From NCBI RefSeq assembly GCF_032931615.1, contig NZ_CP136760.1, positions 248,001-312,000 on the forward strand: a stretch of 64,000 bases of DNA. The letters are read 5' to 3'. Shown in pieces: positions 27,019 through 36,126 of the stretch (the stretch's first letter is position 1; each line of letters starts with the position of its first letter). A model generated the notes under the pieces. It was not told the origin of the DNA and searched no databases. It saw only the letters and a list, made by a program, of their open reading frames with translations. This DNA comes from Palleronia sp. LCG004. Lineage in GTDB: Bacteria; Pseudomonadota; Alphaproteobacteria; Rhodobacterales; Rhodobacteraceae. A program made the position numbers and the translations under genes.

Positions 27019-27290
27019 AACGTCATGCTGTCAACTCGACCTCGTGATTGCAGTTCTCAATCAAGGGTTTTGGGCAACGTTGGCATTACTTCGGGTATTG
27101 AGGAAGACTTAGACAGCGTTGACCGCGTCCGGCAGGCTAGTATGTCGGAGCTTTGTGATCCGGGCCGGAAGAGCCCTCAAGCTTTTCAAAAAACTCGCGC
27201 TGTAAGAAATCGTAAATGCCGAGAACTTCGATTATGTAATATACTTTGACCCGTATTGGCTCGAAATCTGAGGCGTATTTCCTTTTAGAA
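27019..27290. other. Upstream region of the BCCT gene
   Basis: About 270 bp of visibly lower GC than the flanking genes, between katG (3-prime end) and the BCCT start. It must hold the BCCT promoter on the minus strand. No unambiguous operator or small gene could be read. Confidence 0.4.
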
Positions 27291-27324
27291 TGCTCCGCGC
27301 CGAAAACCTCATCGGCGCGGAGCA
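27291..27324 (-). terminator. Terminator after katG
   Basis: A 13-bp perfect stem (TGCTCCGCGCCGA / TCGGCGCGGAGCA) with an 8-nt loop begins about 10 bp after the katG stop on the minus strand, followed by TTCTAAAAGG. Good intrinsic-terminator shape with a weak tail. Confidence 0.75.
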
Positions 27325-27333
27325 GTGATCGTA

Positions 27334-29655
27334 TCAGCAGATGGAGGTTGCTGCGGCCCGCTCTTTCGGTACGTCATACCGGTCGAGCATCATGACCTTC
27401 GTCCAGGCATTCACGAACGTCCGGACGAGATGCTCCTCGCCATCGGCACCCGCGTAGAACTCGGAGACTTGGCGCAATTCGCTGTTGGCCCCGAAGATGA
27501 GATCGCAGCGGGTTGCGGTAAAGCGCGTCTCACCGGAGGCGCGATCGACGAGATTGAACAGCGTCTCGCTTTCGTCCTGCGGTTCCCAGACGTACTCCAT
27601 CGAGACGAGAACCTTGAAGAAGTCGTTGGAAAGAACCCCGGGACGATCGGTGAAGATGCCGTGCCGTCCGCCGTCGAAGTTCTGGTCGAGCGCACGCAGG
27701 CCGCCCGAAAGCGCCGTCCATTCCGGCGCGGTAAGCGCGAGCTTTGCCGCCTGGTCGAGAAACAGATGTTCGTCGGGTACCGCGAAACGCACCGCGTCGT
27801 TGTGGTAGTTACGGAACCCGTCGACCACGGGCTGAAGCCAGTCTATCTGCTCTGGATCGGTCATCTCGTCCGTTGCGTCGGTCCGACCGGGCACGAAGGG
27901 CACATTGACCTCGTGACCTGCATCCCTTGCGGCGTCCTCGACCGCGGCAGAGCCCGCGAGGACAATGAGATCGGCAATCGAGATCTTCGTCGCGCCACGC
28001 TCGTCGAATTCCGTCTTCACGCCTTCGAGTGCCGCCAGAACACGCGACAGCTGATCGGGTGCGTTGACCGGCCAGTCCTTCTGCGGCTCGAGTCTCAGGC
28101 GACCGCCGTTGGCCCCGCCGCGCTTGTCGGTGTCGCGGTAGGTCGATGCCGCGGCCCATGCGGCGGCGATCAGCTCGCGCCGGGGAATGTTCAGCGCACC
28201 GATCATCCGCTTCAGTTCGGCCACATCATCCGCGCCGACGAGCGGATGATCGACCTCGGGCAGCGGGTCCTGCCAGATAAAGTCACCGCCCACATCCGGC
28301 CCAAGATATCGCGATTTCGGGCCCATGTCGCGGTGAATGAGCTTGTGCCAGGCTTTCGAGAAGGCATCTGTGAAGGCGTCGAAATCCTGCAGGAAGCGTT
28401 CGCAAACGGCGCGGTATTTCGGATCGACCTTGAACGCGATGTCGGAGGTCATCATCATCAGCGGGTTCATCTGACCCTCGACATGCGCATCGGGCGTCTT
28501 CGGCGCGTCGGGATCCACCGGCGTCCATTGCACCGATCCTGCCGGGCTCTTGGTCTGCTGCCATTCGAACTTGAAGAGATTCTCGAGGTAGGAATTGTCC
28601 CACCGCGTCGGATCGGGTGTCCAGGCTCCCTCGATCCCGTTCGTCATGGTGTACTGGCCCTTGCCCGTTCCGTTGGGATTGTGCCAGCCCATTCCCATCG
28701 ACTGCATCGACGCACCTTCGGGCGCAGGTCCGATCTGGTCCGGGGGGGTCATGCCATGGGATTTGCCGAAGGCATGTCCGCCCGCGACCAGCGCGACGGT
28801 TTCCTCGTCGTTCATCGCCATGCGAGAGAACGTCTCACGGATGTCGCGCGCCGAATCCATCGGGTCGCCATTGCCGTTCGGGCCCTCGGGATCGACGTAG
28901 ATCAGCGCTTGGTGCGATGCGCCGAGCGGGTTCTCGAGGTCGTAATACTCTTCCTTGACGTCGCCTTCCCAGCGGATTCCGCGGGTCACCATCTGGTCGG
29001 GGTGCCCTTCATGTGGACCGGCGGGCTCTTCGCCCGGACGTTTTCCGTGCCAGCCTTCGGGACCCCAATAGGTTGCGCGATCCGCTTCCCACGCATCTTC
29101 GCGGCCGAAAGCGAAGCCCTCAATCGGCAGACCCATATCCTCGAGCGCCACGGTACCGGCGAGAACCATAAGATCAGCCCAGCTCACCTTCGAGCCGTAT
29201 TTCAGCTTGAGCGGCATCAGGAGGCGCCGCGACTTGTCGGTATTGCCGTTGTCCCACCACGAATTGATCGGCGCAAAACGCTGCATGCCCTGCCCGGCTC
29301 CGCCGCGTCCGTCGGCGATCCGGTAAGTCCCTGCCGAATGCCATGACATTCGGATCATCTGCGGGCCATAATTGTCGTAGTCGGAAGGCCACCACTCGAC
29401 CGAGCTGTGCAGGAGCGCGCGCATGTCCTGCTTTAAGCCCTCGTAGTCCAGCGTTTCGATCGCCGCCGCATAATCGAATGTCTCGCCCAGCGGATTCGAC
29501 TGCACAGGGTTCTGGTTCAGAAGCTCGACTTTAAGGCGGTTGGGCCACCAATGGTCCAGCTGCGGCTCCGAGCCCAGGGCACCGCCCACGCGCGTGCCGC
29601 GGAACGGACATGCGCCAAGGGTCGCCGCATGATCGTCGGTAGGTTGGTCTTTCAT
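27334..29655 (-). CDS. katG: Catalase-peroxidase KatG
   Basis: Bifunctional heme catalase-peroxidase of 773 residues that removes H2O2. Distal site Arg102-Trp105-His106 ([12 protein letters not shown]), proximal heme ligand His294 in [11 protein letters not shown], and the Met-Tyr-Trp adduct residues needed for catalase activity, Trp105, Tyr253 ([11 protein letters not shown]) and Met279 (SRMAMND). The Tyr-Met and Met-His spacings match the M. tuberculosis enzyme, but the Trp-Tyr distance is 26 residues longer, an insert in the loop at about 195-245. The second, heme-free domain follows from about 440. ATG at 29655 follows GGAGACCTGCA. No oxyR is adjacent. Confidence 0.95.
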   Translation of the reverse strand: MKDQPTDDHAATLGACPFRGTRVGGALGSEPQLDHWWPNRLKVELLNQNPVQSNPLGETFDYAAAIETLDYEGLKQDMRALLHSSVEWWPSDYDNYGPQMIRMSWHSAGTYRIADGRGGAGQGMQRFAPINSWWDNGNTDKSRRLLMPLKLKYGSKVSWADLMVLAGTVALEDMGLPIEGFAFGREDAWEADRATYWGPEGWHGKRPGEEPAGPHEGHPDQMVTRGIRWEGDVKEEYYDLENPLGASHQALIYVDPEGPNGNGDPMDSARDIRETFSRMAMNDEETVALVAGGHAFGKSHGMTPPDQIGPAPEGASMQSMGMGWHNPNGTGKGQYTMTNGIEGAWTPDPTRWDNSYLENLFKFEWQQTKSPAGSVQWTPVDPDAPKTPDAHVEGQMNPLMMMTSDIAFKVDPKYRAVCERFLQDFDAFTDAFSKAWHKLIHRDMGPKSRYLGPDVGGDFIWQDPLPEVDHPLVGADDVAELKRMIGALNIPRRELIAAAWAAASTYRDTDKRGGANGGRLRLEPQKDWPVNAPDQLSRVLAALEGVKTEFDERGATKISIADLIVLAGSAAVEDAARDAGHEVNVPFVPGRTDATDEMTDPEQIDWLQPVVDGFRNYHNDAVRFAVPDEHLFLDQAAKLALTAPEWTALSGGLRALDQNFDGGRHGIFTDRPGVLSNDFFKVLVSMEYVWEPQDESETLFNLVDRASGETRFTATRCDLIFGANSELRQVSEFYAGADGEEHLVRTFVNAWTKVMMLDRYDVPKERAAATSIC

Positions 29656-30331
29656 TGCAGGTCTCCTGCGGAATGTGGGTATCGGGAGTGATGGTCCCGT
29701 TCATCTATGCCGGTCGATCGGGCTACGCTGGTGCCTCGTCCGTCGTCCGACTGCCGCCAGAGAGAATAGTCTGCGCCGGAGCGCAGACAAACAGGACGGT
29801 GCGGAGATACCGACCTCGGTGTCGGTCGATAGGCGGACACGGTACTTGATGTCACGTCCCTTCAGGAAGAAGCGCGGCCGAAAAGATAAGGGCGCTACAA
29901 CTACCGCGGGTGTACGATGTCTTGTATAGCCTGTAATCCGTGCAATCTTCTATACATTAAATTTCCGATATAACTTACGATAAAGTAAGTATTTTCCGTC
30001 ACTCATATCCGCGAGGAAGCCTTCAACCTCAAGCTCACGCTAAGGGCTTTCACAATGTTTAAAGTACTGGGCGACACCGAACGTGTACTGCGCTTTGCCG
30101 CGGAAAAACCAATCAGACAATCGGCAAGTCTAATGAAAGTTACCACTGCGTAACTTCGACGCTCGGCCAGAATTAGCCGAAATTGACGCGACGCAATGTC
30201 GCCGCATGGGCTCCCAAAGCGGCTTGATCGCGGTCAGTCGCGCAGCGCCCGCCCCGTTCGATCCCCGGGCAGGATGCGGTTCGACGCCTCTATTGCTTGA
30301 TATGATCACTCTCGGCCAGCCAGGCCCGACA
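29656..30331. other. Divergent intergenic region upstream of katG
   Basis: Part of the longest non-coding gap in the window (katG to the AGCS symporter, 785 bp). It should contain the katG promoter. The stretch 29920-30180 is markedly AT-rich compared with its surroundings and holds a 6-bp inverted repeat ACTTAC/GTAAGT at 29973-29990. Reading frames here are short, lack ribosome-binding sites and look non-coding; a decayed gene or a small RNA cannot be excluded. Confidence 0.45.
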
Positions 30332-30414
30332 GATGCGAAACCGCATCATGCCTACGCCGCCGGGCATCGTAGGCAGGTGAAGGGTTTTCATCGCAAGAAG
30401 TGTGGTTAACACTT
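30332..30414 (+). promoter_or_regulatory. Candidate structured leader of the AGCS symporter
   Basis: Three consecutive hairpins end 26 bp before the start codon: GATGCG/CGCATC with loop AAAC (30332-30347); TGCCTACG/CGTAGGCA with an 11-nt loop (30349-30375); and a third, AAGTGT/ACACTT with loop GGTTA (30398-30414), which can extend as CGCAAG/CTTGCG with a 3-nt bulge. It does not match the glycine riboswitch consensus that I know. It may be a regulatory leader or chance structure. Confidence 0.4.
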
Positions 30415-30440
30415 GCGTGATATTTGCGGAAGGCAGGGCA

Positions 30441-31895
30441 ATGACAGCAATCGTAGATTTTCTCAACACGATCCTCTGGGGCTATGTCCTCGTCTATGGT
30501 TTGCTGGCCGTCGGCCTGTATTTCACATGGCGGACGGGGTTCCTGCAGTTTCGCCATTTCCCCGAATTCTTTCGCGTCATCAAATCTTCGCGGGATACAT
30601 CGTCTGCGGGCATCTCGCCGTTCCAGGCGCTAACGATCTCGCTCGCGAGTCGTGTGGGCACCGGCAACCTCGCCGGGGTCGCGGTTGCAATCTATCTTGG
30701 CGGCCCGGGTGCCGTGTTCTGGATGTGGATGGTGGCACTGGTGGGCATGGCGACGGCCTATGCCGAATCGACGCTGGCACAGCTTTACAAGGTAAGGAAC
30801 GCGGATTCACAGTATCGCGGCGGGCCGGCCTTCTACATGTCCAAGGGCATCGGGTCCAACGCGATGGGCTATGTCTTCTCGGTCTGCCTGATCCTCAGCT
30901 TCGGCCTTATCTTCTCGGCTGTGCAGGCGAACTCCATCTCGGTCGCGATGGAAGAGGCATTCTCGGTCCCGAAACTCGTCACCGGTCTCGTCGTCGGCGG
31001 TCTTGCGGGCATCGTGATCTTCGGCGGCATCAAGTCGATCGCGCGCGTTGCCGAGAAGATCGTCCCGGGCATGGCCGGGCTCTACATCCTCGTGGCGCTG
31101 ATCATCGTGCTGATTAACATCGCCGAGGTTCCGGCCATGCTGGCGTTGATCGTCAAGTCGGCCTTCGGCTTCGAGGCGGCTGCGGGCGGGTTCACGGGCG
31201 GGTTCATGGCAGCGCTCCTCAATGGCGTGAAGCGCGGCCTCTTCTCGAACGAGGCTGGCATGGGGTCGGCCCCGAACATCGCGGCCGTCGCGGTGCCCGA
31301 TCCGCATCACCCGTCGAGCCAGGGAATCGTGCAGGGACTCGGCGTCTTCATCGACACGCTCGTCATCTGCACGGCGACCGCGTTGATGATCCTGTTGTCT
31401 GGCGCGGTCGACTATTCCGAAGGTGCACCGACCGGCATGGCGCTGACACAGATCGCTCTCGAGCAGCACATCGGTGCGTTCGGCCCGATCTTCGTCGGGA
31501 TCGCGATCCTGTTCTTCGCCTTCACCTCGATCATCGGAAATTACTCCTATGCCGAAAGCGCAATGGAGTTCCTCGGAATGGGCAAGCGCATTCCGCTTCT
31601 CGTGCTGAAGGCGCTGGTGGTTCTCATGGTGGTCTGGGGATCGCTGCAGGCGGTGACGACGGTGTTCAACTTCGCAGATGCGTCGATGGCGCTGATGGCG
31701 ACGGTGAACCTCGTTGCGATCCTGATCCTGTCGAAGACCGTCGGAAAGCTCACCCGCGACTACTTCGCCCAGAGACGCGCGGGAAAAGAGCCGCTCTTCA
31801 AGATCGCGGACTACCCCGAGCTCGGCGACGGTGTCGATCACTCCATCTGGAACCGCAACGTGGAGCGGGAAACCAGATCGGCCGAACCCGAATAA
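30441..31895 (+). CDS. Alanine or glycine:cation symporter (AGCS family)
   Basis: Membrane carrier of 484 residues, about 11 spans, taking up alanine or glycine with Na+. AGCS hallmarks: ASRVGTGNLAGVAVAIYLGG in outline, MWMVALVGMATAYAESTLAQ, and GLFSNEAGMGSAPNIAA. The ATG at 30441 (MTAIVDFLNTILWGYVL) has GGAAGGCAGGGCA in front; a GTG 13 codons upstream is in frame but would add a non-hydrophobic leader inside the third hairpin. The C-terminal tail (from about 445) is hydrophilic. Monocistronic, with hairpins before and after. Confidence 0.9.
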   Translation: MTAIVDFLNTILWGYVLVYGLLAVGLYFTWRTGFLQFRHFPEFFRVIKSSRDTSSAGISPFQALTISLASRVGTGNLAGVAVAIYLGGPGAVFWMWMVALVGMATAYAESTLAQLYKVRNADSQYRGGPAFYMSKGIGSNAMGYVFSVCLILSFGLIFSAVQANSISVAMEEAFSVPKLVTGLVVGGLAGIVIFGGIKSIARVAEKIVPGMAGLYILVALIIVLINIAEVPAMLALIVKSAFGFEAAAGGFTGGFMAALLNGVKRGLFSNEAGMGSAPNIAAVAVPDPHHPSSQGIVQGLGVFIDTLVICTATALMILLSGAVDYSEGAPTGMALTQIALEQHIGAFGPIFVGIAILFFAFTSIIGNYSYAESAMEFLGMGKRIPLLVLKALVVLMVVWGSLQAVTTVFNFADASMALMATVNLVAILILSKTVGKLTRDYFAQRRAGKEPLFKIADYPELGDGVDHSIWNRNVERETRSAEPE

Positions 31896-31920
31896 GACCA
31901 TCCGCGGCGGCGCAGGATTT

Positions 31921-31939
31921 GCCACGATTCCATCGTGGC
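31921..31939 (+). terminator. Hairpin after the AGCS gene
   Basis: GCCACGAT / ATCGTGGC with a 3-nt loop, a perfect 8-bp stem 26 bp past the stop codon. No T-run follows; likely terminator or 3-prime stabiliser. Confidence 0.55.
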
Positions 31940-32248
31940 GGACCTGCCCAATTGGCCCTGTGCCGCCGCGCTTCTACTGTCCCTGCTCCGGTAGCCACCG
32001 GCGGAGCACTATCGAGATGCCGCAAAGGTCGTTTCTCAGGAAATGTGGACCTCCCGCATTACGCCATCTCAGAAGACACTCGTTCGATAAGTCCCGGAAC
32101 CCTTAAAGGTCGGGATAAGGCCGAACCGGTCACCGCATTCCTGTCTGCTACGGCCCGATCCCGTCCGCGACGGGTTTAACCCAATCTTATAATCGGTCGC
32201 GCTAGGAGACCACGTTCCTGCAACCATCCGGGCCCGTGGAATCGCGAC
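31940..32248 (+). promoter_or_regulatory. Promoter region of the type I secretion operon
   Basis: A perfect TATAAT (32188-32193) lies 55 bp before the start of the first ABC gene, but no clear -35 box stands 17 bp before it. Just upstream is the palindrome GGGTTTAACCC (32172-32182), a candidate operator overlapping where a regulator could help or block the polymerase. The rest of the gap shows no gene. Confidence 0.45.
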
Positions 32249-33919
32249 ATGATCGAGGATGTCCAGAATGCCAGGAAGGATCCTGCGATCATCGCGGCAT
32301 CGTTCCTGACGAACATCTTCGCGCTGGCCTTGCCGCTGGCGCTGCTGCAGGTGTTCGACCGTGTGGTTCCGAACCGCGGGTTCGCGACACTGGGGGTTCT
32401 CGCGGTCGGCCTCGCCGTGGTTGCGGTGCTCGATTACGCAGTCAGGACGGCACGTTTCCGCATCGTTTCCGCATCGACCATGCGGTTCGCGCTTTCGGCG
32501 CATTGGCAAGCCTGCCAGCGCATCCTCGATCCGGGGATCGATGGCCGTTTCCTCGCGACGCACAAGCTGTTCGACCGGTTCGACTCCATCGCGCGCATCC
32601 GCAAGCATTACGGTGGCGAGGTCGCGATCGCGCTCTACGACATTCCCTTCGTCCTCCTGTTCATCGCAGTCGTGGTGCTGATCTCGCCGATCATGGGCCT
32701 CGGAGCCATGCTGCTCGCGCTCGTTTCGATGATCGTTGTGGTGCATTTCCGCCGGAGGATCATCAAACTCGGACACGAGCGGATCGAACGCAGCGGGCGC
32801 CGCAACGCGTTTCTCGCCGAAACGCTCGGGCGGATCGAGATGATCAAGGCGCTCGGCCTCGAATCCGATTTCGAACGCCGTTATGAAAAGCTGATGTCGG
32901 TCAATGCGGCCCAGACGCGGGAATTTTCCGAGCGGGTCAGTTTTACCCAGGGCCTTGCCGGGACTATCTCCCTCGTGTCGCCCGTGATCATGGCCTGCCT
33001 GGGATCCTTCCTCGTAATCAACCAGTCGATCACGATGGGCGGACTGGCGGCGACGATCCTCCTGACCAGCCGGATCATCCAGCCGGTTCTTAGGATCGAG
33101 GCGCTGATCGCGGGAGAGCGCGACGTGCGCTTCCACGTCGAAGACGTGGCTCAATTGCTGGGCGCGCCGCTTGTCAGATCCGGCCGCCATTCCGTCGGCC
33201 CGATCGACGAGATCCGGCTGGAAGACGTCACGCTTGCCGAAGCGGACGGAGCATCGCCGCGATTGGACGGGGTCAGCCTGTCGCTTCGAAAGGGCGAGGC
33301 GATCGCTCTCGACGGCCATGACGAAAGCGGATGTTCGGCCCTGATCTCCATTCTCGGAGGTCATTCGGTTGCAACGTCCGGCAAGGTCGAGCTGAACGGA
33401 CGGTCGATCCTCGATCTCGACCCCGTCGCTCTTTCGGAACGGATCGTCCATCTCGGCGGCGATCATGTCATGCTTCAGGGCACCCTTCTCGACAACATGA
33501 CCCGCTTCGATCCCCCGCGATATCGCGACGAAGCCTTCGCGCTGGCGCGACGGCTCGGGATCGACGAGTTCATCTCGGGGCTGCCCGACGGGTTCTATAC
33601 CGACGTTTCCGTTCAGAACGCCGCCCGGTTGCCGAAAGCGGTACATGACTGTGTTCTCGCGATCGGCACTCTCGTCTCGAAACCCGACGTGATCCTCTAC
33701 GACGAGATGTCCTTCGGTCTCGATCATCGTCTGAAATCGTCGCTTCTCGAATTGCTCGCCGAGATGAGGTCCGAGCTGATCCTCGTCGTCGTCAGCTACA
33801 ATCCTTTCGCGCAGCCGCTCGCGGATCGTCGTTACCGGCTACGGGATGGGAAACTGATCGAGGAATCCGCGCTGCCGGGGCCCGCAATCGCGATCACGCG
33901 CGCCGGGGATGCCCCATGA
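32249..33919 (+). CDS. Type I secretion ABC half-transporter with degenerate ATPase
   Basis: Protein of 556 residues: transmembrane domain at about 15-290 and a nucleotide-binding domain at about 320-540. Topology resembles PrtD/RtxE-type secretion exporters, without an N-terminal peptidase-like domain. The ATPase part is broken: the Walker A stretch near 355-363 reads GHDESGCSA, with Cys where the essential Lys should be, and the signature region near 456 reads NAARLPKAVHDC instead of LSGGQ. Walker B acidic residues remain (ILYDEMSFGLD). It probably pairs with the next gene as the non-hydrolysing half of a heterodimer. Stop and next ATG overlap by 4 bp. Confidence 0.82.
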   Translation: MIEDVQNARKDPAIIAASFLTNIFALALPLALLQVFDRVVPNRGFATLGVLAVGLAVVAVLDYAVRTARFRIVSASTMRFALSAHWQACQRILDPGIDGRFLATHKLFDRFDSIARIRKHYGGEVAIALYDIPFVLLFIAVVVLISPIMGLGAMLLALVSMIVVVHFRRRIIKLGHERIERSGRRNAFLAETLGRIEMIKALGLESDFERRYEKLMSVNAAQTREFSERVSFTQGLAGTISLVSPVIMACLGSFLVINQSITMGGLAATILLTSRIIQPVLRIEALIAGERDVRFHVEDVAQLLGAPLVRSGRHSVGPIDEIRLEDVTLAEADGASPRLDGVSLSLRKGEAIALDGHDESGCSALISILGGHSVATSGKVELNGRSILDLDPVALSERIVHLGGDHVMLQGTLLDNMTRFDPPRYRDEAFALARRLGIDEFISGLPDGFYTDVSVQNAARLPKAVHDCVLAIGTLVSKPDVILYDEMSFGLDHRLKSSLLELLAEMRSELILVVVSYNPFAQPLADRRYRLRDGKLIEESALPGPAIAITRAGDAP

Positions 33920-36126
33920 AGCTCGAAGCCAGGATCCTCCCCGCCGAAGATCACTCAGGGGAAGCGCAGATACACCACGCCGTCCAAGCGGATCCCGTGA
34001 CTGCGGACTTCGCCTACGACACGTTGATCGAAGGCATGGAGAGTGGCCTGTTTTGCGGCATCCCCGTCGCGGGATCGGGTCCGCGCATTCTGGTCGAGGT
34101 GTTGCGTCGCCGTGCGTGGCCCGTCAACGCGCGCAGTTTCGCCGGGGCGACACCGCATTTTCCCGACCGGTTCGAGATTCCCGAAATCCGGGCGACATTG
34201 CGAAATCTGGGTCTTTTCACGCGTGAGGTCCAGTACAGTGGCGCGGATCTTGCGGCACTTCCGCCCGGCACGATGATCCTCCATCGCGACCGTGTGCTTT
34301 TCGTCGAGACCCTTTTGGGCGATGGAGCGGTCCTGCGGGATTGCGCGACGGGAGCGCGGTCGGGAATCCGGGCGGGGCGCGTCTACGATTGCCTGATCGT
34401 CGAGGATCGACCAAGCCACGAGGGCGCGGGACAGGTCGAACCTCTGCGGCGTGAAATCGTGACCCGGTTCTGGCCGGAACTGCGTCTGCTCGTGCTTCTG
34501 ACCACGCTCTCGAGCTCGCTCATCATCGCGGCGTCGATGTCGGTGGCCTTCGTCTTCGAGGCGGTCCTGCCAAGCGAAGCAATGGATACGCTCGTCGCGA
34601 TCTGCATCGGTCTTGTGGGAATGATGGCGATCGACATCCAGCTTCGGCGCATCCGGGCGCAGGTTACGGCGCGGGTGTCGGGGCGCCTCGACTACATCGT
34701 GAGCGCGCAACTCTATTCCAAGCTCCTGCGCATGCCGCTGAGCCTGCTGGTCGCCGCGCCGAACAGCGAACAGCTCGAACGCCTCAAGCAGTTCGAGGCG
34801 GTACGCGATTTCGCGGCCGGTCCGGGCATGATCATCATGCTCGATCTTCCTTTCGTCGCGGCGCTGATCGTGGCGATCTTCGTCATCAACCTTCAGCTCG
34901 GCTTCGTGGTGCTCGCCACGCTTGCCGTGCTCGCGGTCATCGTGGCGATCGCCGTCCCGCGGCTGAGAAGCCGGGTCGCCCGCCATGGCACGGCCCGAAG
35001 GGCCTATCGTCGCCTTCTGAGCGACACGCTCGATCACGCCGGGCAAATCGCGCGGCGCGGACTAGGGCCCGCCTTCTCGGCACGCTTGCAGCCCGCCTTC
35101 AAGGAAGAACTCGAAGCACAGGCCGCGCTCGATCGGACGGTCGCAGCTCTCGGTATTGGCCTGTCGATTGTCATGACGCTCAGCGTCGCGGCGATCGCCT
35201 TCGTAGGTGCCTGGCAGGTAACCGAAGGCAATATCTCGGGTGGCGCGCTCGTTGCGTGCATCATTCTCGGATCGCGCCTTTTCGGTCCGGTACGGCAGGC
35301 GCTTCTCGTGCTGATGCGGGCCGACGGCCTGCTCAAGATCTTCCGGCAGGTCGACGCCATGAGGGCCCTCCCCTCCGAACGCGACGACAGCGCTGTGCGG
35401 ACGGACGGGCGGCAGACCGGCTCCTCGCAGATGCCGATCGCGTTCGAGAACGTGGTCATGCGATACCCGAGATCGAGCGAGCCCGCGCTCAAGAACCTGA
35501 CGTTCGAGATTCCGCCGAACTGCCTGACCTGCATCGCCGGTCCGTCGGGCGCGGGAAAGACTTCCCTGCTCCGGGCCATCGTCGGCAATCATACGATCCA
35601 GTCGGGTCGGGTACGCCTCGGGACGATGAACCTCGCGCAATGGGCCGGGCGCCAGAAAGCCGAGCTCATCGGATATGTCGGGCACGAACCGCTTCTTATC
35701 CACGGGACGGTCGCCCAGAATCTGCGCCTGATTGCCCCTGCCGCGACACGCACCGACCTCGAGGCGATCTGCGATGAACTCGGTCTTCTCGACAAGGTCC
35801 GCGCGCTGCCGGCAGGCTTCGACACGGTTCTCGACCGGGCTGCCGAAGCGGCGATGACACCGACCTTCCGAACGCAGCTCTGCGTCGCACGTGCGCTGCT
35901 CGGAATGCCGAAGATTCTCCTCCTCGACGAGATCGAGGTGTCGCTTTCCCCCGAAGATGAACGCCTCCTGATGGCGGCGCTCGAACGCCGGCTGGACGGG
36001 ATGTCATGCGTCCTCGTCAGCCATCGGCCGACCATTCTCGCACGCGCCCGACACGTCGTTGCCCTGCGCGACGGGCGCGTTGCATTCGCCGGTGCACCGT
36101 CCACCATCGAACAGAGGAAGCCATGA
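33916..36126 (+). CDS. Type I secretion ABC transporter with C39-like N-terminal domain
   Basis: Protein of 736 residues. Residues 1-150 look like the peptidase C39-like domain of HlyB/RtxB exporters but lack the catalytic-cysteine motif, so it would bind rather than cut the substrate. The transmembrane domain is at about 180-450. The ATPase domain at 470-736 has an intact Walker A GPSGAGKTS near 542 and Walker B KILLLDEIEVSLS near 668, but its signature region (RAAEAAMTPTFRTQLCVARAL) is degenerate. With the preceding half-transporter it would form an inner-membrane exporter, like RtxB/RtxE in Vibrio, for the RTX protein encoded downstream. Confidence 0.83.
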   Translation: MKLEARILPAEDHSGEAQIHHAVQADPVTADFAYDTLIEGMESGLFCGIPVAGSGPRILVEVLRRRAWPVNARSFAGATPHFPDRFEIPEIRATLRNLGLFTREVQYSGADLAALPPGTMILHRDRVLFVETLLGDGAVLRDCATGARSGIRAGRVYDCLIVEDRPSHEGAGQVEPLRREIVTRFWPELRLLVLLTTLSSSLIIAASMSVAFVFEAVLPSEAMDTLVAICIGLVGMMAIDIQLRRIRAQVTARVSGRLDYIVSAQLYSKLLRMPLSLLVAAPNSEQLERLKQFEAVRDFAAGPGMIIMLDLPFVAALIVAIFVINLQLGFVVLATLAVLAVIVAIAVPRLRSRVARHGTARRAYRRLLSDTLDHAGQIARRGLGPAFSARLQPAFKEELEAQAALDRTVAALGIGLSIVMTLSVAAIAFVGAWQVTEGNISGGALVACIILGSRLFGPVRQALLVLMRADGLLKIFRQVDAMRALPSERDDSAVRTDGRQTGSSQMPIAFENVVMRYPRSSEPALKNLTFEIPPNCLTCIAGPSGAGKTSLLRAIVGNHTIQSGRVRLGTMNLAQWAGRQKAELIGYVGHEPLLIHGTVAQNLRLIAPAATRTDLEAICDELGLLDKVRALPAGFDTVLDRAAEAAMTPTFRTQLCVARALLGMPKILLLDEIEVSLSPEDERLLMAALERRLDGMSCVLVSHRPTILARARHVVALRDGRVAFAGAPSTIEQRKP

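Noticed and set aside
29849-29929. Very short basic peptide frame (starts MSRPFRKKRGRKDKG)
   Set aside because: No ribosome-binding site, no neighbour linkage, and it lies in a non-coding gap; too short to support.
30301-30440. Possible glycine riboswitch before the AGCS symporter
   Set aside because: The conserved glycine-aptamer words are not present in order; only generic hairpins are seen.
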